This document shows positions 36,035 to 47,370 of a DNA stretch of 64,000 bases, piece by piece. The translations under genes were made by a program, and so were the position numbers. Source of the stretch: Cladopsammia gracilis (Eukaryota; Cnidaria; Anthozoa; Scleractinia; Dendrophylliidae); NCBI GenBank assembly GCA_022457155.1, contig JAJGOT010000169.1, positions 542,501 to 606,500 of the forward strand, given 5' to 3'. Numbering within the stretch: position 1 is the stretch's first letter; every line of letters starts with the position of its first letter. The notes under the pieces are model-generated. The model had not been told where the DNA came from. It searched no databases and worked only from the letters and a program-made list of their open reading frames with translations.

Positions 36035-36428
36035 TTCATCAGTCATTAATTGTCATATTTGGTTGCTAACTCCCATTAAAAAGCGGCAAATGAGGTAGAA
36101 AACAGTTCCGTTTGGAATTATACATTCTCATACAATCAAGGACAAAAGTTCTTGGGACAAATGTTACAAAGTCCTCCATTAACTAACAATTTAGTGTGAT
36201 CGACTGAGCAATATGAAGCCATGTTTTTCTTTTAAATTCCATCTTACCAACCCCATCCCTCCCCCCGAGACAATGTTGAAATCCACAAATCATTTTTATT
36301 ACATGGGCTCAACCTTGAAAAGAGGTAGGGGTCAGGAAACGGACACTTTTGCACGTATCGTGTTTCTGTCGCGCGCAGGGAAACATCATAAATGGAAATT
36401 CGTCCCAACACTTTTGTCCCTGATTGTA
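36035..36428. repeat. MITE copy 2 (GGACAAAAG ends)
   Basis: Same orientation and structure as 8728-9119. The core 36133-36426 has inverted ends CAATCAAGGACAAAAG and CTTTTGTCCCTGATTG flanked by TA. About 95 bp of shared left flank begins TTGGTTGCTAACTCCCATTA. The inner part carries ACAATGTTGAAATCCACAAA in both copies. Confidence 0.7.
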
Positions 36429-36766
36429 GGTCGACATGATGTATAACCAGCAATGAAGGTAAATTTCGCATTTTGACGAGAGAATGCAATAATAAAAGGA
36501 TTGTCGACCATATTTTTACTTCAAACTGTGGTTTGTTATCAGTGTTGAATTATCAAACAATTATAGCACAAAAGTGCATGCGATATTGCCTAATACTTAA
36601 CCGATGAGGCCGAACCAGCAAAAACAGACATCACCAGTCTGATCAGTTAAGGGGACTATAATGCTTAAGGTGTGTTATTTTATAATGGCCGTGGTTACAC
36701 TACTGTTGGTAAACATATCCCCAGAATAATTTTGCCTTGGTAGAATAGCTGTAGATATACAAGTAC

Positions 36767-36907
36767 TAGAGTGATTACAGTTAACCCGTGAAACACTATC
36801 TAACAATTAGTGTGTGATAGTCCAAATTAAAGAAAAGAAAACAATGGAATTATTGTCTAATAGTTCGTACTTTTCTACTATTTCACGGGTTAAGTAAAAT
36901 CACTCTA
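36767..36907. repeat. MITE with TAGAGTGATT ends
   Basis: Inverted ends TAGAGTGATTACAGTTAACC and GGTTAAGTAAAATCACTCTA, with CCGTGAAA/TTTCACGG extending the pairing. 141 bp including the TA at each side. Non-coding. Confidence 0.75.
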
Positions 36908-36910
36908 CAT

Positions 36911-36997
36911 AATATAGAATATATATATATATTCTATATCATTAACTATCGGAGTTGCTATATATATAAAATTATAGCAACTCCGACAGTTAATGAT
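36911..36997. repeat. Two perfect short palindromes
   Basis: Just right of the MITE, an AT palindrome TATAGAATATATATATATAT.. (to about 36937) is followed by a 60-bp near-perfect hairpin at 36938-36997 (ATCATTAACTATCGGAGTTG and its complement). Both sit within 100 bp of the previous element's end. Confidence 0.7.
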
Positions 36998-37544
36998 TCG
37001 TTGATCTTCCAATATTGAACCGGACATTAAGTAACAAAATAATTATTGTAGAATCAGGATCAGTTGATATTTTAATGTCATGTTTTATACTGATTTTGAA
37101 ATTAAATGGGCAAAGGAATCATGCTGTGCTTTTCCGTAAATGATTCAAACCCAAAACATAATACTATTAAACACTGAGTTTCCCTTCCGAAAAGTAACAC
37201 CTGACCTGTGAAAAGTAGATAAAGAGTTAGAATTTTATACGTATAGTTGGCAAGTAACAACCACATGGATGTGTGATTATGTTTCACCGAAAAGAAATCA
37301 CATTGTTTCCAAGCAGGCTAGCTGTTTTTATCAGTTCTCGGTTGCGGAAGGTTCGATAAAATCATTGGCTTTATCCCTATTACAAAAGGCGTACATACCC
37401 CATTCCATGAAATAACATCGCATGACATTTTCGTTGCACGATGTAGAAACAAGTTGCACTTTTCACAGCGATTTTGGCAACCTTTTTTTTGGAAAGCGCT
37501 GCAAAGGGCTGCAATTTTCAAAGCTATGACAGGAACGGCACGAT
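36998..37544. other. Spacer downstream of the PB1-like gene
   Basis: 3' flank of the minus-strand gene. No recognised features; a frame at 37318-37521 has no family signal. Confidence 0.3.
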
Positions 37545-37991
37545 TTACATTATTTTGATTTCCTCTATAACCTCATCTTTGTCTTTTATGTTGAATTTCA
37601 ATTCTTGTACTTTAGAACGATACAGATCTAGGAGAGCACACCCGTCAACCATATCTTGCAATAAACTTTGGATATTCATTGTACCCATTTCTTTCCTCGT
37701 AATGTCTGCCATTTCCAGAACGATCTTGTAAGGGCGTAAAGCTTTCTCTTCGAGGTTTTCAGCATCACTTCTTATCGAAGCTAGAATTTGAGTAGCAATG
37801 CTTTCTCCATATGTGGCCGGTGAAACCATACATGAAAAAACTGCATTTTGTGCAGCCTTTAGCCATCTCCTCACGCTCACACCTGCAAATGTTTTCCCTG
37901 ACAATTTTCTCGATGGGAATGTCATGTGTAGTTTAATTAACACCAGCTGCGGGCTGTTTTGATACTGTGGAGCTACATGCTTTCACTATAG
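37545..37991 (-). CDS. Alternative C-terminal frame of the PB1-like gene
   Basis: From about 37991 another frame reads VAPQYQNSPQLVLIKLHMTF, WLKAAQNAVFSCMV, ILASIRSDAENLEEKALRP and a charged helical tail ending DKDEVIEEIKIM. It overlaps the last 60 bp of exon 6 in a different frame. Either a one-base shift separates it from the annotated C-terminus, making the gene a recent pseudogene, or an unseen alternative splice reaches it. Its composition is clearly protein-like. No family recognised. Confidence 0.45.
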
Positions 37992-40900
37992 ATTTTCCAA
38001 GTCTTGCCCCAAACTCTTTTTCCGCTTGAGTCTTAACATTAGAAGTGATCTAAAAGGAAAACCAAACCAGTAAGGATCACTTACGATACAGGATCTGATC
38101 TATTCAGCCAAGAAATGTGAAACATGTATTTCAAGTTAATATCACCAGGGTGAAGGTTTACGAAATGTGTGTATGTGTGTGTTTGTGGGTGTAGAGGGGT
38201 GGGGGTATCAGTTTTCATCTTTCAGATCTTTAGATCAGTAATAATTTACTTACCGTCTTAATATGGTGCTCGTCGATCACAGACAAGGCTAAAGATTTTC
38301 CTTGACTAACTGGACATGATTGCGGTGTTGGTGCACTAGTTGATGCCGGTGTTGAAGGAGAGGCACTCTTTCTCGTCTTAGAGAAAAATTTAGTCATTTG
38401 GCGACATCCTGAAAAAAACAATGGATTCTGTTACAGGAACCAACTTCGTATTAAAGACGTTGCAGCTGAATCCTGAGTTGCCCAGGCAAATGCTGAGAAC
38501 TAGCAGTTATCGCACATCGAATACGCCACGTGTTAATTACACAGTTCAGGTATGGTCAAATACAGTGCTTCCTGTTACTTTTCCCGCCACTCACATCCAG
38601 CTGTGCGTCGAGTGTCACATTACTTCGACTGATTAGTGTCCCGCTCAGTTTATTCACCTACACGTGTGTTTAGGTCAATTCCTCTACTTTTATTCGCTGA
38701 TTGCCTTATTTTGGTCTGAAAATGTCTGATCTGAAGGTGAGAATTTTTTTTACAACTTTATTTTGAATTATGCAAATTTACAGCTGAAATTCAAGATACA
38801 AAAGGGATACAGGCGTTGAGATTTTGAAGAATAACATCTTCATTTTCTAGATTACAGTTGAAATACCGCGCGGCGAAGAAGAAAATCTGAAAACGTTTCT
38901 GGAACAATGCGGCGGCAAAACTTGTGAGGGTATGTCCAGCTAAGTTATCCGGTTATACTCTTTGTCAAAAATTACTAACATGAGATTTAAGTCTGAATTA
39001 AACTTTGAAGAAATCTGAGACATTACAACAGATTAAATGCTGCCCAAATTTGATCAATTGACTCATTGATATACACCATTTACTGTTTTAGATGTAGGCG
39101 AGACTGGTAAAAACGAGGGAGAGCTAAAAGAAGTTGAAGTCAGCCCAGTGTCAATCGCACATGATGTAAGAAAATGGCTGAGGGATAATGCGGTTTTGGT
39201 TGCCGTTTTTGCAAAAGAAGTCATCAACTGATCTCAAGGTACTCTGTCTTCGCTTCTCAATGGGCCACCGGAAGCGCTTCCTTCAAGCGCTGGACGCGAG
39301 CCGTGGCAAAAATGAAAACATTTCTGACAAGCCCTGAAGAGCGGCAAAAGCTATTAGATAAAAAAATCATGAAAGGTAATATAATTTTTTAACTGATTGA
39401 TCATACACACGCCTATTTGTTACGTAATTGGAGTGCGGTCATGTGGGTGTCCAATTACAGCTGTACAATTACAAGCTTTTGTAATTGGATACCTGTGATT
39501 GGACACCTACACTGCACTCACACCAATTTGGTAGTTTTTGCTGTTTCCTTAGTAACCCTGATGTTTTAAGAATAAAAATGTTCTAAAAAACTTTTTAATC
39601 TCGAATTTTGTTATTGATACGATTAATTGGTAACTGGACTTAATGTTGTACAATTCGGGGTAATCGTGCTCGTAATTTCAAATCGTCCTCGCACGACACG
39701 CTAGGCCAATTTGAAAGTACTCGCCCGATTACCCCCTGAATTGTACTCCACTCATTCCTGTTACCATTACTTATTATTATTGCATGGTATACAGACTTAC
39801 CTTCATCCTGTGCACTTGAACTACTTTCAGCGTTTTCTTCTTTTTTGGGACGACTAGCACTTTTCATGTTTTGAAATTTGCGTTGTAGCTGTCTTTTCAA
39901 TATCATCTGTTAAATAGATATTTAACATGTTATCTAAAATTTCAAATGTGAAAACCATACAGCAAAATGTGGAGCTCACTACCTGGCTGTGGGGTTTAAT
40001 CATAGTGTTTTAATAGTCTCCATGCATGTACATGTACTTAGTCATTCATGTTAAAAGGTGAAGGCCAAATGACCCTGACAAAATAGTGCCCGGTAGAAGA
40101 GAAAAAAAGAAAACCCCATCTTGATGGCCTTATTGTACAATAATGTGTTTACAACTTAAACTTTTTCCAAATTGGCGCTTACCCAATTTTTGAAGGGCTT
40201 TCCATCGTTTGGAACTTTTACCCCTGCAGCCTTCAAATAATCACGCGGATCCTTTTCTCTTAAGCATGGGTATTTCTGAATCAGGTCTTTGGCCAGAAAC
40301 TCACACATGCTAGGTGTTGGCTTTTTAACAACTGCAGAGACACATGCTGCAACTGTTCTCACCACTGCATTCCTCACTTTGTTGTCCACATCACCAACCC
40401 TAAGAGCACCATCAATCTTGCAACCAAAATGTCGTGGCAACTGAAAATCTATTGGAAGTCCATCTGGTAAGCGTGGTTCTTCTGATTGGATGGGGTGTTT
40501 TGCTTGTTTAGATGGCCGAGGTTGAACCTCGTCATCACTCAACTCTGATAAATCCGTATCCACTGACAGTGTTGATAAAGATGATGCACTTGATTTGCCT
40601 GCTACAGACTCCTGCCATGTAATGACCTTGTTGTGATCCTGTTTCTGTAACATTTCAATGAGTATTATGGTTATTACCTTGCATTAACTGGGCAACACAA
40701 GATACAGATATTCTTTCACACAGTCACCTGGTGTTATTTTAATAGGTACCAGATGATGGACTACACACAAGGGAAGGTACAGTGTATAGTTGCACAGTTT
40801 ATACAAAGATCAAAATACTCCTGACAATTCCCCTTTAAAGCCATATAACCATGTGCAAATCATGTGGTTTAATAATCATTACACAATATACAAATTTGTA

Positions 40901-41722
40901 TGAGATTTTTATGCGACTGAAGAGGCTCGTAGAGAGAAATATATTTCAAAGTTTTGTAGTTTTTAAATCAATTTTATTTTAGTGCATCGAATGTATAACT
41001 AAGACAAGATTTCTTATTCCTCCTGTTCACAATATACAAAGTTGCTCAATGCAAAATACAGTAGTGTCCCATCCTGTCCCAACTTGTCTGGGTGGTGTTG
41101 GGACATTTGTTCATGCGACCTTTCATACATGTAGGACTTGCGAGTCAGCAATCAGATCAAGTGGCACAAAGCACAGGAAAACACACGCAAGCCAAGAATA
41201 GTTTTGGTTTTACTCCTGATTGGTCAAAACGATGTATTATTTTTTAGTCAATCAATCATCAAGTGCAGCAGTTACAAAAAGAAAGTAGTAAAAAGAAACC
41301 ACCCTATCAAAATCACTGAAATCTTACATTTTCTTTTAATACCAATCTCAGCTTTGCTTTGTCTTTTACTTCTCCCAAGTCTTTGATATCTTTATACTCC
41401 TGCCAGTCTTCGTCATATTCTTGAAAGATGATGTCACTGTTCTCAATCTTGAAGACTTTTGTAACATTAAACATAAATTTATCATCAAGCAGGAAAACTT
41501 GTCGTTGTTCACCACACTGAATTGCATGACACAGCTCTAAATTTAAGCTTAATTTCTCATACAAGAAAACTAACATTACAAAATATAAAAAGTCAGACAA
41601 ACAACTAAATAACAACAAAATGTCGTATACTTAAATTAATACACAAGGGAACATCGAATAAAGCTATGCCAGTTAAACTAAAGCAGATCAGTGATACTTA
41701 AGCTTACTCTTCTTTCATCCAT
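37933..41722 (-). CDS. PB1-like/SAMD3-like protein, six exons
   Basis: Exons 41722-41708, 41555-41328, 40644-40183, 39906-39801, 38408-38254 and 38049-37933 join in phase at GT-AG sites to give about 360 residues with start and stop. Exon 2 (QVFLLDDKFMFNVTKVF, then IIFQEYDEDWQEYKDI and DKAKLRLVL) resembles the PB1-like N-terminal domain of many cnidarian multicopy proteins. Exon 3 begins with a Ser-rich acidic linker, then LPRHFGCKIDGALRVGD and LAKDLIQKYPCLRE. With exon 4 (NW-MILKRQLQRKFQNM) it matches the region used to name SAMD3-like proteins. No SAM domain is visible. Exon 5 is Ser/Pro/Thr-rich. Function unknown; a protein-interaction role is inferred from PB1. The start is the ATG at 41720-41722, giving a five-residue first exon, the weakest part of the model. 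Confidence 0.6.
38722..39375 (+). pseudogene. CUT-domain protein, broken
   Basis: Three exons (38722-38736, 38851-38929 and 39092-39375) join in phase. They give a short N-terminal segment (MSDLK, then ITVEIPRGEEENLKTFLEQC) followed by a CUT domain: AHDVRKWLRDNAVLVAVFAK, then EVIN, SQGTLSSLLN, GREPWQ and FLTSPEERQKLL. CUT domains bind DNA in homeobox proteins such as ONECUT, CUX and SATB. TGA at 39229-39231 stands where CUT domains normally have Arg in the RSQGTLS motif, and one base is missing near 39310. The last exon ends at a donor-like GTAATA with no later exon seen. It lies antisense inside intron 4 of the PB1-like gene. Confidence 0.6.
39431..39519. repeat. Small fold-back element
   Basis: GAGTGCGGTCATGTGGGTGT and ACACCTACACTGCACTC pair, with CCAATTACAG..CTGTGATTGG and TTACAAGC..TTTTGTAA continuing inward. 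It follows the CUT-domain relic by about 55 bp. Confidence 0.65.
39629..39774. repeat. MITE with GGTAAC ends
   Basis: The left end is GGTAACTGGACTTAATGTTG and the mirrored right end GGTAACAGGAATGAGTGGAG. Both then continue TACAATTC.GGGTAATCG. 146 bp, non-coding, in intron 4 of the PB1-like gene. Confidence 0.7.
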
Positions 41723-42210
41723 GATGTGATCGATGCAAAACGCTGAAACAAAAACGAAGGAGGTTTCACATATCATGCAGAATATGCGAAAATAAATGCA
41801 AAGTTTACAACAGCTTGTACTGCAAGCACGTTCGATCAAAGCCTGACACTGCTTAAAGTAGCGTGAGGGATTTTTAAGGCTTAATTTCGTCGGTAAAAGG
41901 GAAGAAAAACCAAAACTTACCACAAATCAAACGCTGGCAGCCTCCAGTCAAAACACGCAGCCTTTTTGCACGTCCCAGCGAACGACTTAACAGGGGATGT
42001 TGGCATCGATTTCAATTTGGCTCTTCAGCCAGTAAGTGGTCCACAAGGAGGTACTGATCTTTCCCTTCTGGTGAACGAGGTAATTTTAGTACCTATATAG
42101 CTAGGTGTTCAGAACTCTCTTGTGCCTGTACATGTTTGCACACGCCTTTTTATAATATTCTTGGCTGGGATGAAATGTATAGTTGAAAGCGTTGATAAAT
42201 AACTTAAAAG
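41723..42210. promoter_or_regulatory. Upstream region of the PB1-like gene
   Basis: 5' flank of the minus-strand gene. No TATA-like box is placed convincingly before the first exon. I mark it only as the place to look for the promoter. Confidence 0.2.
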
Positions 42211-42427
42211 CGAACCTGCGGTATAAAAGGGGGCTGGACTGTCCAACTCAGATGAAACCAGAGGGTAAAAAAAAAACCCTGATATTCTTAAAATCATTTT
42301 CGAAACTGTTTATTTTTGTATTAATGTGCGGTTCGGAAAACTGAGGTTTTTGCTCGCCATATCAAGCCGAATCTGACAGTTTGACATGAAAAGTGGGCGG
42401 GGCTTGCCCTCTTATACCGCAGGTTCG
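42211..42427. repeat. 217-bp MITE, CGAACCTGCGGTATA ends
   Basis: Inverted ends CGAACCTGCGGTATAAAAGG and CCTCTTATACCGCAGGTTCG bound non-coding sequence. Target duplication not resolved. Confidence 0.7.
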
Positions 42428-42639
42428 CGTTAGACTCCCGGATTACTTTGAATTATGAAAATTTGACAAAGAAGGTATGGCTGGGTAGCAACGCATACTC
42501 TTGTTGTTTCTTTGTAAATTATTTACAGTTCCTGAATTATATGATTACCTGGTTCAATTTATGTTATCATGAGGCAAAAATTCTTTAAACAATGACATCA
42601 CTTTATTATCTGCCCTCTACCATTTGTTGTATTTTATAT

Positions 42640-43040
42640 TAAAAGGGCTATGTCGCGATTTTCAGTGTTTTTTGTGAAGCCCAAAAGACATATTCATATC
42701 AGTGGAAACCCAAAAATAATGATCCAGTTTTGTTTAAAATTATTCTGCTAGTGTTCTAAGATCAAAAATAAGTGTCTTGGGCTGCAGATCGATGGCCAGG
42801 ATGGAAATGGATTGCAACTTGAAAAAATCATTGGGCTAATTTTTAAAAGTTTATCGCCTCAAATGTGTCTTAAAAACTATCTAAATCTCTTATTATGGTT
42901 TATTCTCTGTTCGAAAATGCACTTGTTATCTTCCTCTTAGTGTTCTATAAGCATTTTTGTGCATGGCAAAGGCACTTAGTTTTAATTTGAGACAGTTTTC
43001 ACCCCAAAATGTCAAAATCCTCGTGACAAGCTCCTTTAAA
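42640..43040. repeat. 400-bp MITE, AAAGGGCTATGTC ends
   Basis: The left end is TTAAAAGGGCTATGTCGCGA and the mirrored right end TTTAAAGGAGCTTGTCACGA. The inner phrase GGCCAGGATGGAAATGGATT recurs at about 54788 and the left end recurs near 25698, so the family is dispersed. It ends 37 bp before the first visible exon of the CACTA-like pseudogene. Confidence 0.65.
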
Positions 43041-43620
43041 TAATGATCAGTTTGACAAATATCTTATCTGTATACAGGTAAACTCTACTTCAAATGCAGT
43101 GTTTTGTAATGCTTCAGAGGATACATTTCACACTCACCCTGACCTTGGTAGTGAGCATGGCCCTCCTGACTTGAGTAACAACACAGATGAAGAAACAGAA
43201 GGTGACGGCACCCTTTCATCCGAGGACAACAACTCTGACGATTCTTCATATTACGGTAAAAGAATGAAAATGGGTGCTGCATTATATTCAATTTACAAGA
43301 AAGACATATGTTAACTAGGAGTGCAGTCGAATTTGTGCAAGAGAGAACAACATCATTGCTACGATGGAGCCTTTTACATGTGCAGGGTAAGGTTTTAGAT
43401 GCCCTTAGAAACAGTGGATTGGATATAGACAGTCATGTCCCCATGCTGGAGGAAATATTTGACAGCGAATTGGATCCATTTGATGGAGTTGATTCTCCTT
43501 ATCTAAATGAGCGGTTCATAAAACAGCACTTTCCCTATGTGGTAAGTTACTACATGTAAATCTAATATCACAGTTCCATGCTGTAGCTGTAAAATAACAG
43601 CAAATAGAAATTAATTTATA

Positions 43621-43773
43621 TGTTGTGGTTCAAATTTTTCTTTGGTTTGAAAATTTCAAACTTAATTTTTATTTTCTTTTGTCCCACATTCATTAACATA
43701 ATGTCAGACAAAGGTAAACAAAAGTCAAACTGGTCTGAAAATTTTCAAACCAAAGAAAAATTTGAACCACAAC
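43621..43773. repeat. Fold-back MITE in the intron
   Basis: TTGTGGTTCAAATTTTTCTT (from about 43623) and AAGAAAAATTTGAACCACAA (to about 43772) are exact inverted repeats, with GGTTTGAAAAT pairing inward. It creates a spurious open frame at 43620-43862. Confidence 0.8.
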
Positions 43774-44056
43774 AACTCCATGACTTTGCAGGGACATTTT
43801 TATATCTTCCATTTGTGGGTAATGGATCATTGCTCTCATCCTTCCCACCCAGGGCTAGGTAAGTATATTTCACCCATTCTATCAATACATGTGACAGTGC
43901 CTGGTGGTTAAGGCACTTAAAGGGTTGGTTGTCATGGTTACCTCATGTGCTTCTTGTTTGTTTGCTTTTGGACCCAAGTTTCCAATGAATAACTACTTGA
44001 TTCCCATCTCTGTGATTTTTCTAACTTCATAAATAGGCCTTGAATTGTGTTTTTGT

Positions 44057-44194
44057 TGCAGGTTAAAATTATTTTAGGCTAAAATTATTTCAACCTAGTT
44101 TAATTTTGATTTTTCTTTGTTCTGAGTTATTTACCACAATCCTAAAACAAATAAAAATCAAAATTAAACTAGGTTGATATAATTTTAACCTGCA
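44057..44194. repeat. Fold-back MITE, TGCAGGTTAAAATT ends
   Basis: Arms of about 60 bp: TGCAGGTTAAAATTATTT, then AACCTAGTTTAATTTTGATT on the left, with their complements on the right. One arm has an extra 10-15 bp (TAGGCTAAAATT). TGCA stands at both outer ends. It lies in the large intron of the CACTA-like pseudogene. Confidence 0.8.
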
Positions 44195-46519
44195 GCATAT
44201 ACAATGTTTAACAAGGATCGATATTTTCAATTTGATGATCAATGTCTTCAATTTAATTAAATTTTTAATGTTATAAAGAATTGTAAGGAGCAGTTGAATA
44301 TATTTTTTTATAGAAACTGTACAGTATAAATATTTAAATGATTGGTGATTGATTGAATATTTTTTTGTGCAATCAATGAATAATCTACACGATTGTCATA
44401 AAAGCTTCTTTGTGACCTTTTGAAATGATCAAACTGAAGCAAATGACAGCTACAGTAGTATGTGGCCACTGGTGTTGAATCCCTTCTCTCTATTTGATTA
44501 CTTTAACAATAACATGAGATGTACATAATGAAGCTAAAATTAATGAAAAATGAATGGCAGTTGACACATACAGGTTGTTATAATCAAGCATTTTTTTTAG
44601 AATCCCTGAGAGAAAATACTTGGTGAGAAATGGATCTATAGAGGAAGGGGAAGAAAAAGGAAGTTGTGCAAAGTAACAAGAAAATTTTATTATGTCCCAC
44701 TTTTGGAGACTATTCAAGAACTTCTTAGAAACAATGAACTACGTAGAGAAATATTGAATGTTTGTTATAGTGATGATGGTGTTTATTGTTCCTTTTTGGA
44801 TGGTGCTTTGGCTGAGACACATCCCATTTTTTCCCAGGATCCTACTGCTTTGCAAATTATACTTTATTATGATGATATCACCTTGACTAATTCAACTGCT
44901 AAAAGAGTGAAGCTTGGAATGTTCTATTTCACTTTAGGGAACTTTAAAGCCACCTTCAGGTCTCGGGTAGATACCATATCTTTGCTGGCCATAGCTCACT
45001 CTGAAGATATATGTGAATATGGCATTGACAGAGTCTTAACAGATCTGCGTGGCGAACTGGCTCAACTTGCTCAACCAGGAGGTTTCATATTCAATTTTGA
45101 TGGGATTCACCTTCCCTCGAGAGGGGCAGTTGTTGCAGTTGCTGCAGACACCCCTGCAAGCAATTACATGAGTGGCTATAAAGGGGGTGTAGGAGGTGCC
45201 CTGAGGAAATGTCGGCACTGTAATGCTAACTATGAAAGGATGCAAAACAACTTTGAAGAGGAGGATTTTCTTCCAAGGACCTTAGAGTAACATCTAAGAC
45301 AATGCCAGGTTATGGATCAATCTGAAACATTGAGAGAACACCACAGTACAAACTATGGTATAACTAGAAAAAGTATTCTCTGTGACTTTCCATTTTTCAA
45401 TGTCACACAACAAATGCCACAAGACATTATGCACATTATTTTTCAAGGAGCAATACCTTATGTCATTGGGCATGTGCTCAAATATTATGTACTCACTGAA
45501 AAGGCATTTACTCTTGCACAACTGAACAGGCGTTTATGTGATTTTAACTATGGTTACTCACAAATGGCAGACAGACTGCAGAAAATTACTGACGAAATGT
45601 TACGAGCTGATTGGGGTGATGAAAAAGGGTTATCGGCATTTGGACAGCATGCAGCCAAAAACTGGCTATCTTTACGAGTCCTCCCATTCATTATTGGAGC
45701 CTGGAATGACATGGAAAGTCAGCAGTGGAAAGTGGTGGAAAAACTACTTACAATATGTAGCCTACTTGTTTCACCAGTTATTCATGTGGAAAGTGTGGCG
45801 TACTTGAAAACATTGATCAGAGACTTTCTTTCCGAATTCAAGCAAACGTTTGATGCAGTAATTATACCAAAGCTACATTATTTAATTCATTGTCCCAGAC
45901 TGATACTAACATTAGGCCCCCTCATAAACTACTGGTGTATGCGCTTCGAAAGCAAGCATCAATACTTCAAAAAGAAAAGCAGGAAAAGCAGTTTCAAAAA
46001 CATTTGCATTTCATTGGCCAAAGGTCACCAGAGAAGAGCTTCTTCCTTCTTAAAATCTATCGAGGACGTGCTATATCAGAACAACTATGGGAAGACAGAG
46101 AACATAATTGGAAGCAATTTTGAAAGTGCAAAGAGGGAAATAAGTATTTTCCTTGAGCTGGATGCTGCTCTTGTAACCGATGTGCGCCGCACATCATGGA
46201 TTGGTATCCATGGTACTAAATACATGTCCAATGGTTGTATTCTCTTAGTTAAATCTGAAAACGAAATGCCCATGTTTGGGACACTAAGGATCATATGGGT
46301 GGTAAATCTTCAGTTTGTTGTGTTCGAGTTTCAATGCTTGAAACAGTGAATTTTGATGACCATCTCAATGCATATAGAGTACAAGAGTCAGCCCAGGCAA
46401 CTGGGTTGGATCTTGTAATGCAAGACCACTTACTATCGCACGAGGTTATGCATATTTTCAACTATGATGGCAATCAATATGTATCTCCAAAAACCTACTT
46501 GAATGATCTACTTAAGTGA

Positions 46520-47370
46520 CATTGTTTAATATTGATCTTTCAAGCAACTGTAACTCAGCATTAAAGACTTTGTTTATGTGATTAAAACATTGTGAATATT
46601 GTGCAAGCTATTTAAAAAATGAGCACTCAGGGCCATGGTGCGTTAGCTAATATGCAAGCTGATTTAATTGTCTTCTCTCGCCATTTCAATTTTTTTTTTG
46701 CCGTTTATTTGGTCCTTTGTATTTTAACCATTTATTGTTGCCTTCAGTTGGTCAGTTTAGTGTTATTCAGGCACTAGGACTTTACAAGTTGTACTTATTG
46801 TAGTTGTAGTTACTATACACGTTGGATGCTTTCATAGATTAAAGAACAGATTGAGTTTGATGAGGCCAAGTCATTTACCAATATTTATTGCGTTCGCAGA
46901 ATGCCTTCCTAATCTTTGCATTGGGTGTCCTGTGCCGAGTAGCAGGATTGAATTCAGCTTTCCTCTGTTTGTTTGTTTGTTTGTTGTTTGGACGCCAATT
47001 TAGCCCCCCCGAAGATACTTTTGTTTTTTCCAGGGGCAATTCACGGGCGGGAACTGGTATTGAGGAAAAGACATAAGCTCGCAAAGCGTGCTTAGCCTAT
47101 CGAATGCACTTCATTAATCTGTGATTACTACTAGTTATATATTGTTGGGAGTGATCTTCAAAAACAAGTATGATGTGTCCTGAATTTGAGGGTAAGGGTA
47201 GAAACATAAGTCCTTAAATGCAGTCCTATTGTACATACAACCATCTCCTTAAATTAGATTACATTTCCTTAAGTAAGATTTTGGGTCTTAAATAGAGCAT
47301 GTTGTCTCCTTAATTCAGGAGTAAGAATAAGAAACATTTGTCCTTAAATTAGGTTCTAGTCTCAACAACA
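46520..47370. other. Spacer rich in CCTTAAATTA words
   Basis: No gene seen. A (GTTT)n run lies at about 46970-46985. From 47205 onward the words TCCTTAAATTAG or TCCTTAAGTAAG recur irregularly, leading into the tandem duplication. Confidence 0.4.

Larger units (their letters stand above)
43078..46519 (+). pseudogene. CACTA/EnSpm-like transposase-derived gene
   Basis: Exon 1 (after TATACAG at 43077) is acidic and Ser/Asp-rich. After a frameshift near 43312 it reads AVEFVQERTTSLLRWSLL and ends at a GTAAGT donor (about 43540). The next exon starts near 44599 (ERKYLVRNGSIEEGEE). After a shift near 44662 it runs FYYVPLLETIQELL, YSDDGVYCSFLDG, LQIILYYDDITLTN, KLGMFYFTLGNF, AADTPASNYMSGY and LRKCRHC. 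A lone TAA at 45288-45290 interrupts an otherwise continuous frame to 46324 (MPQDIMHIIFQGAIPYV, LINYWCMRFESKHQYF). A final shift leads to YVSPKTYLNDLLK. The YYDD and AADTPASN..GG..C..C order resembles tnpD-type CACTA transposases. At least four lesions make it dead. The family call is moderate: it could be a related host family. Confidence 0.55.

Noticed and set aside
38421..38636. Plus-strand 71-codon frame before the CUT-domain gene
   Set aside because: It lies in intron 4 of the PB1-like gene, has no domain or splice support, and ends before the CUT start codon.
43620..43862. Plus-strand 80-codon frame
   Set aside because: It is produced by the two arms of the fold-back MITE at 43621-43773.
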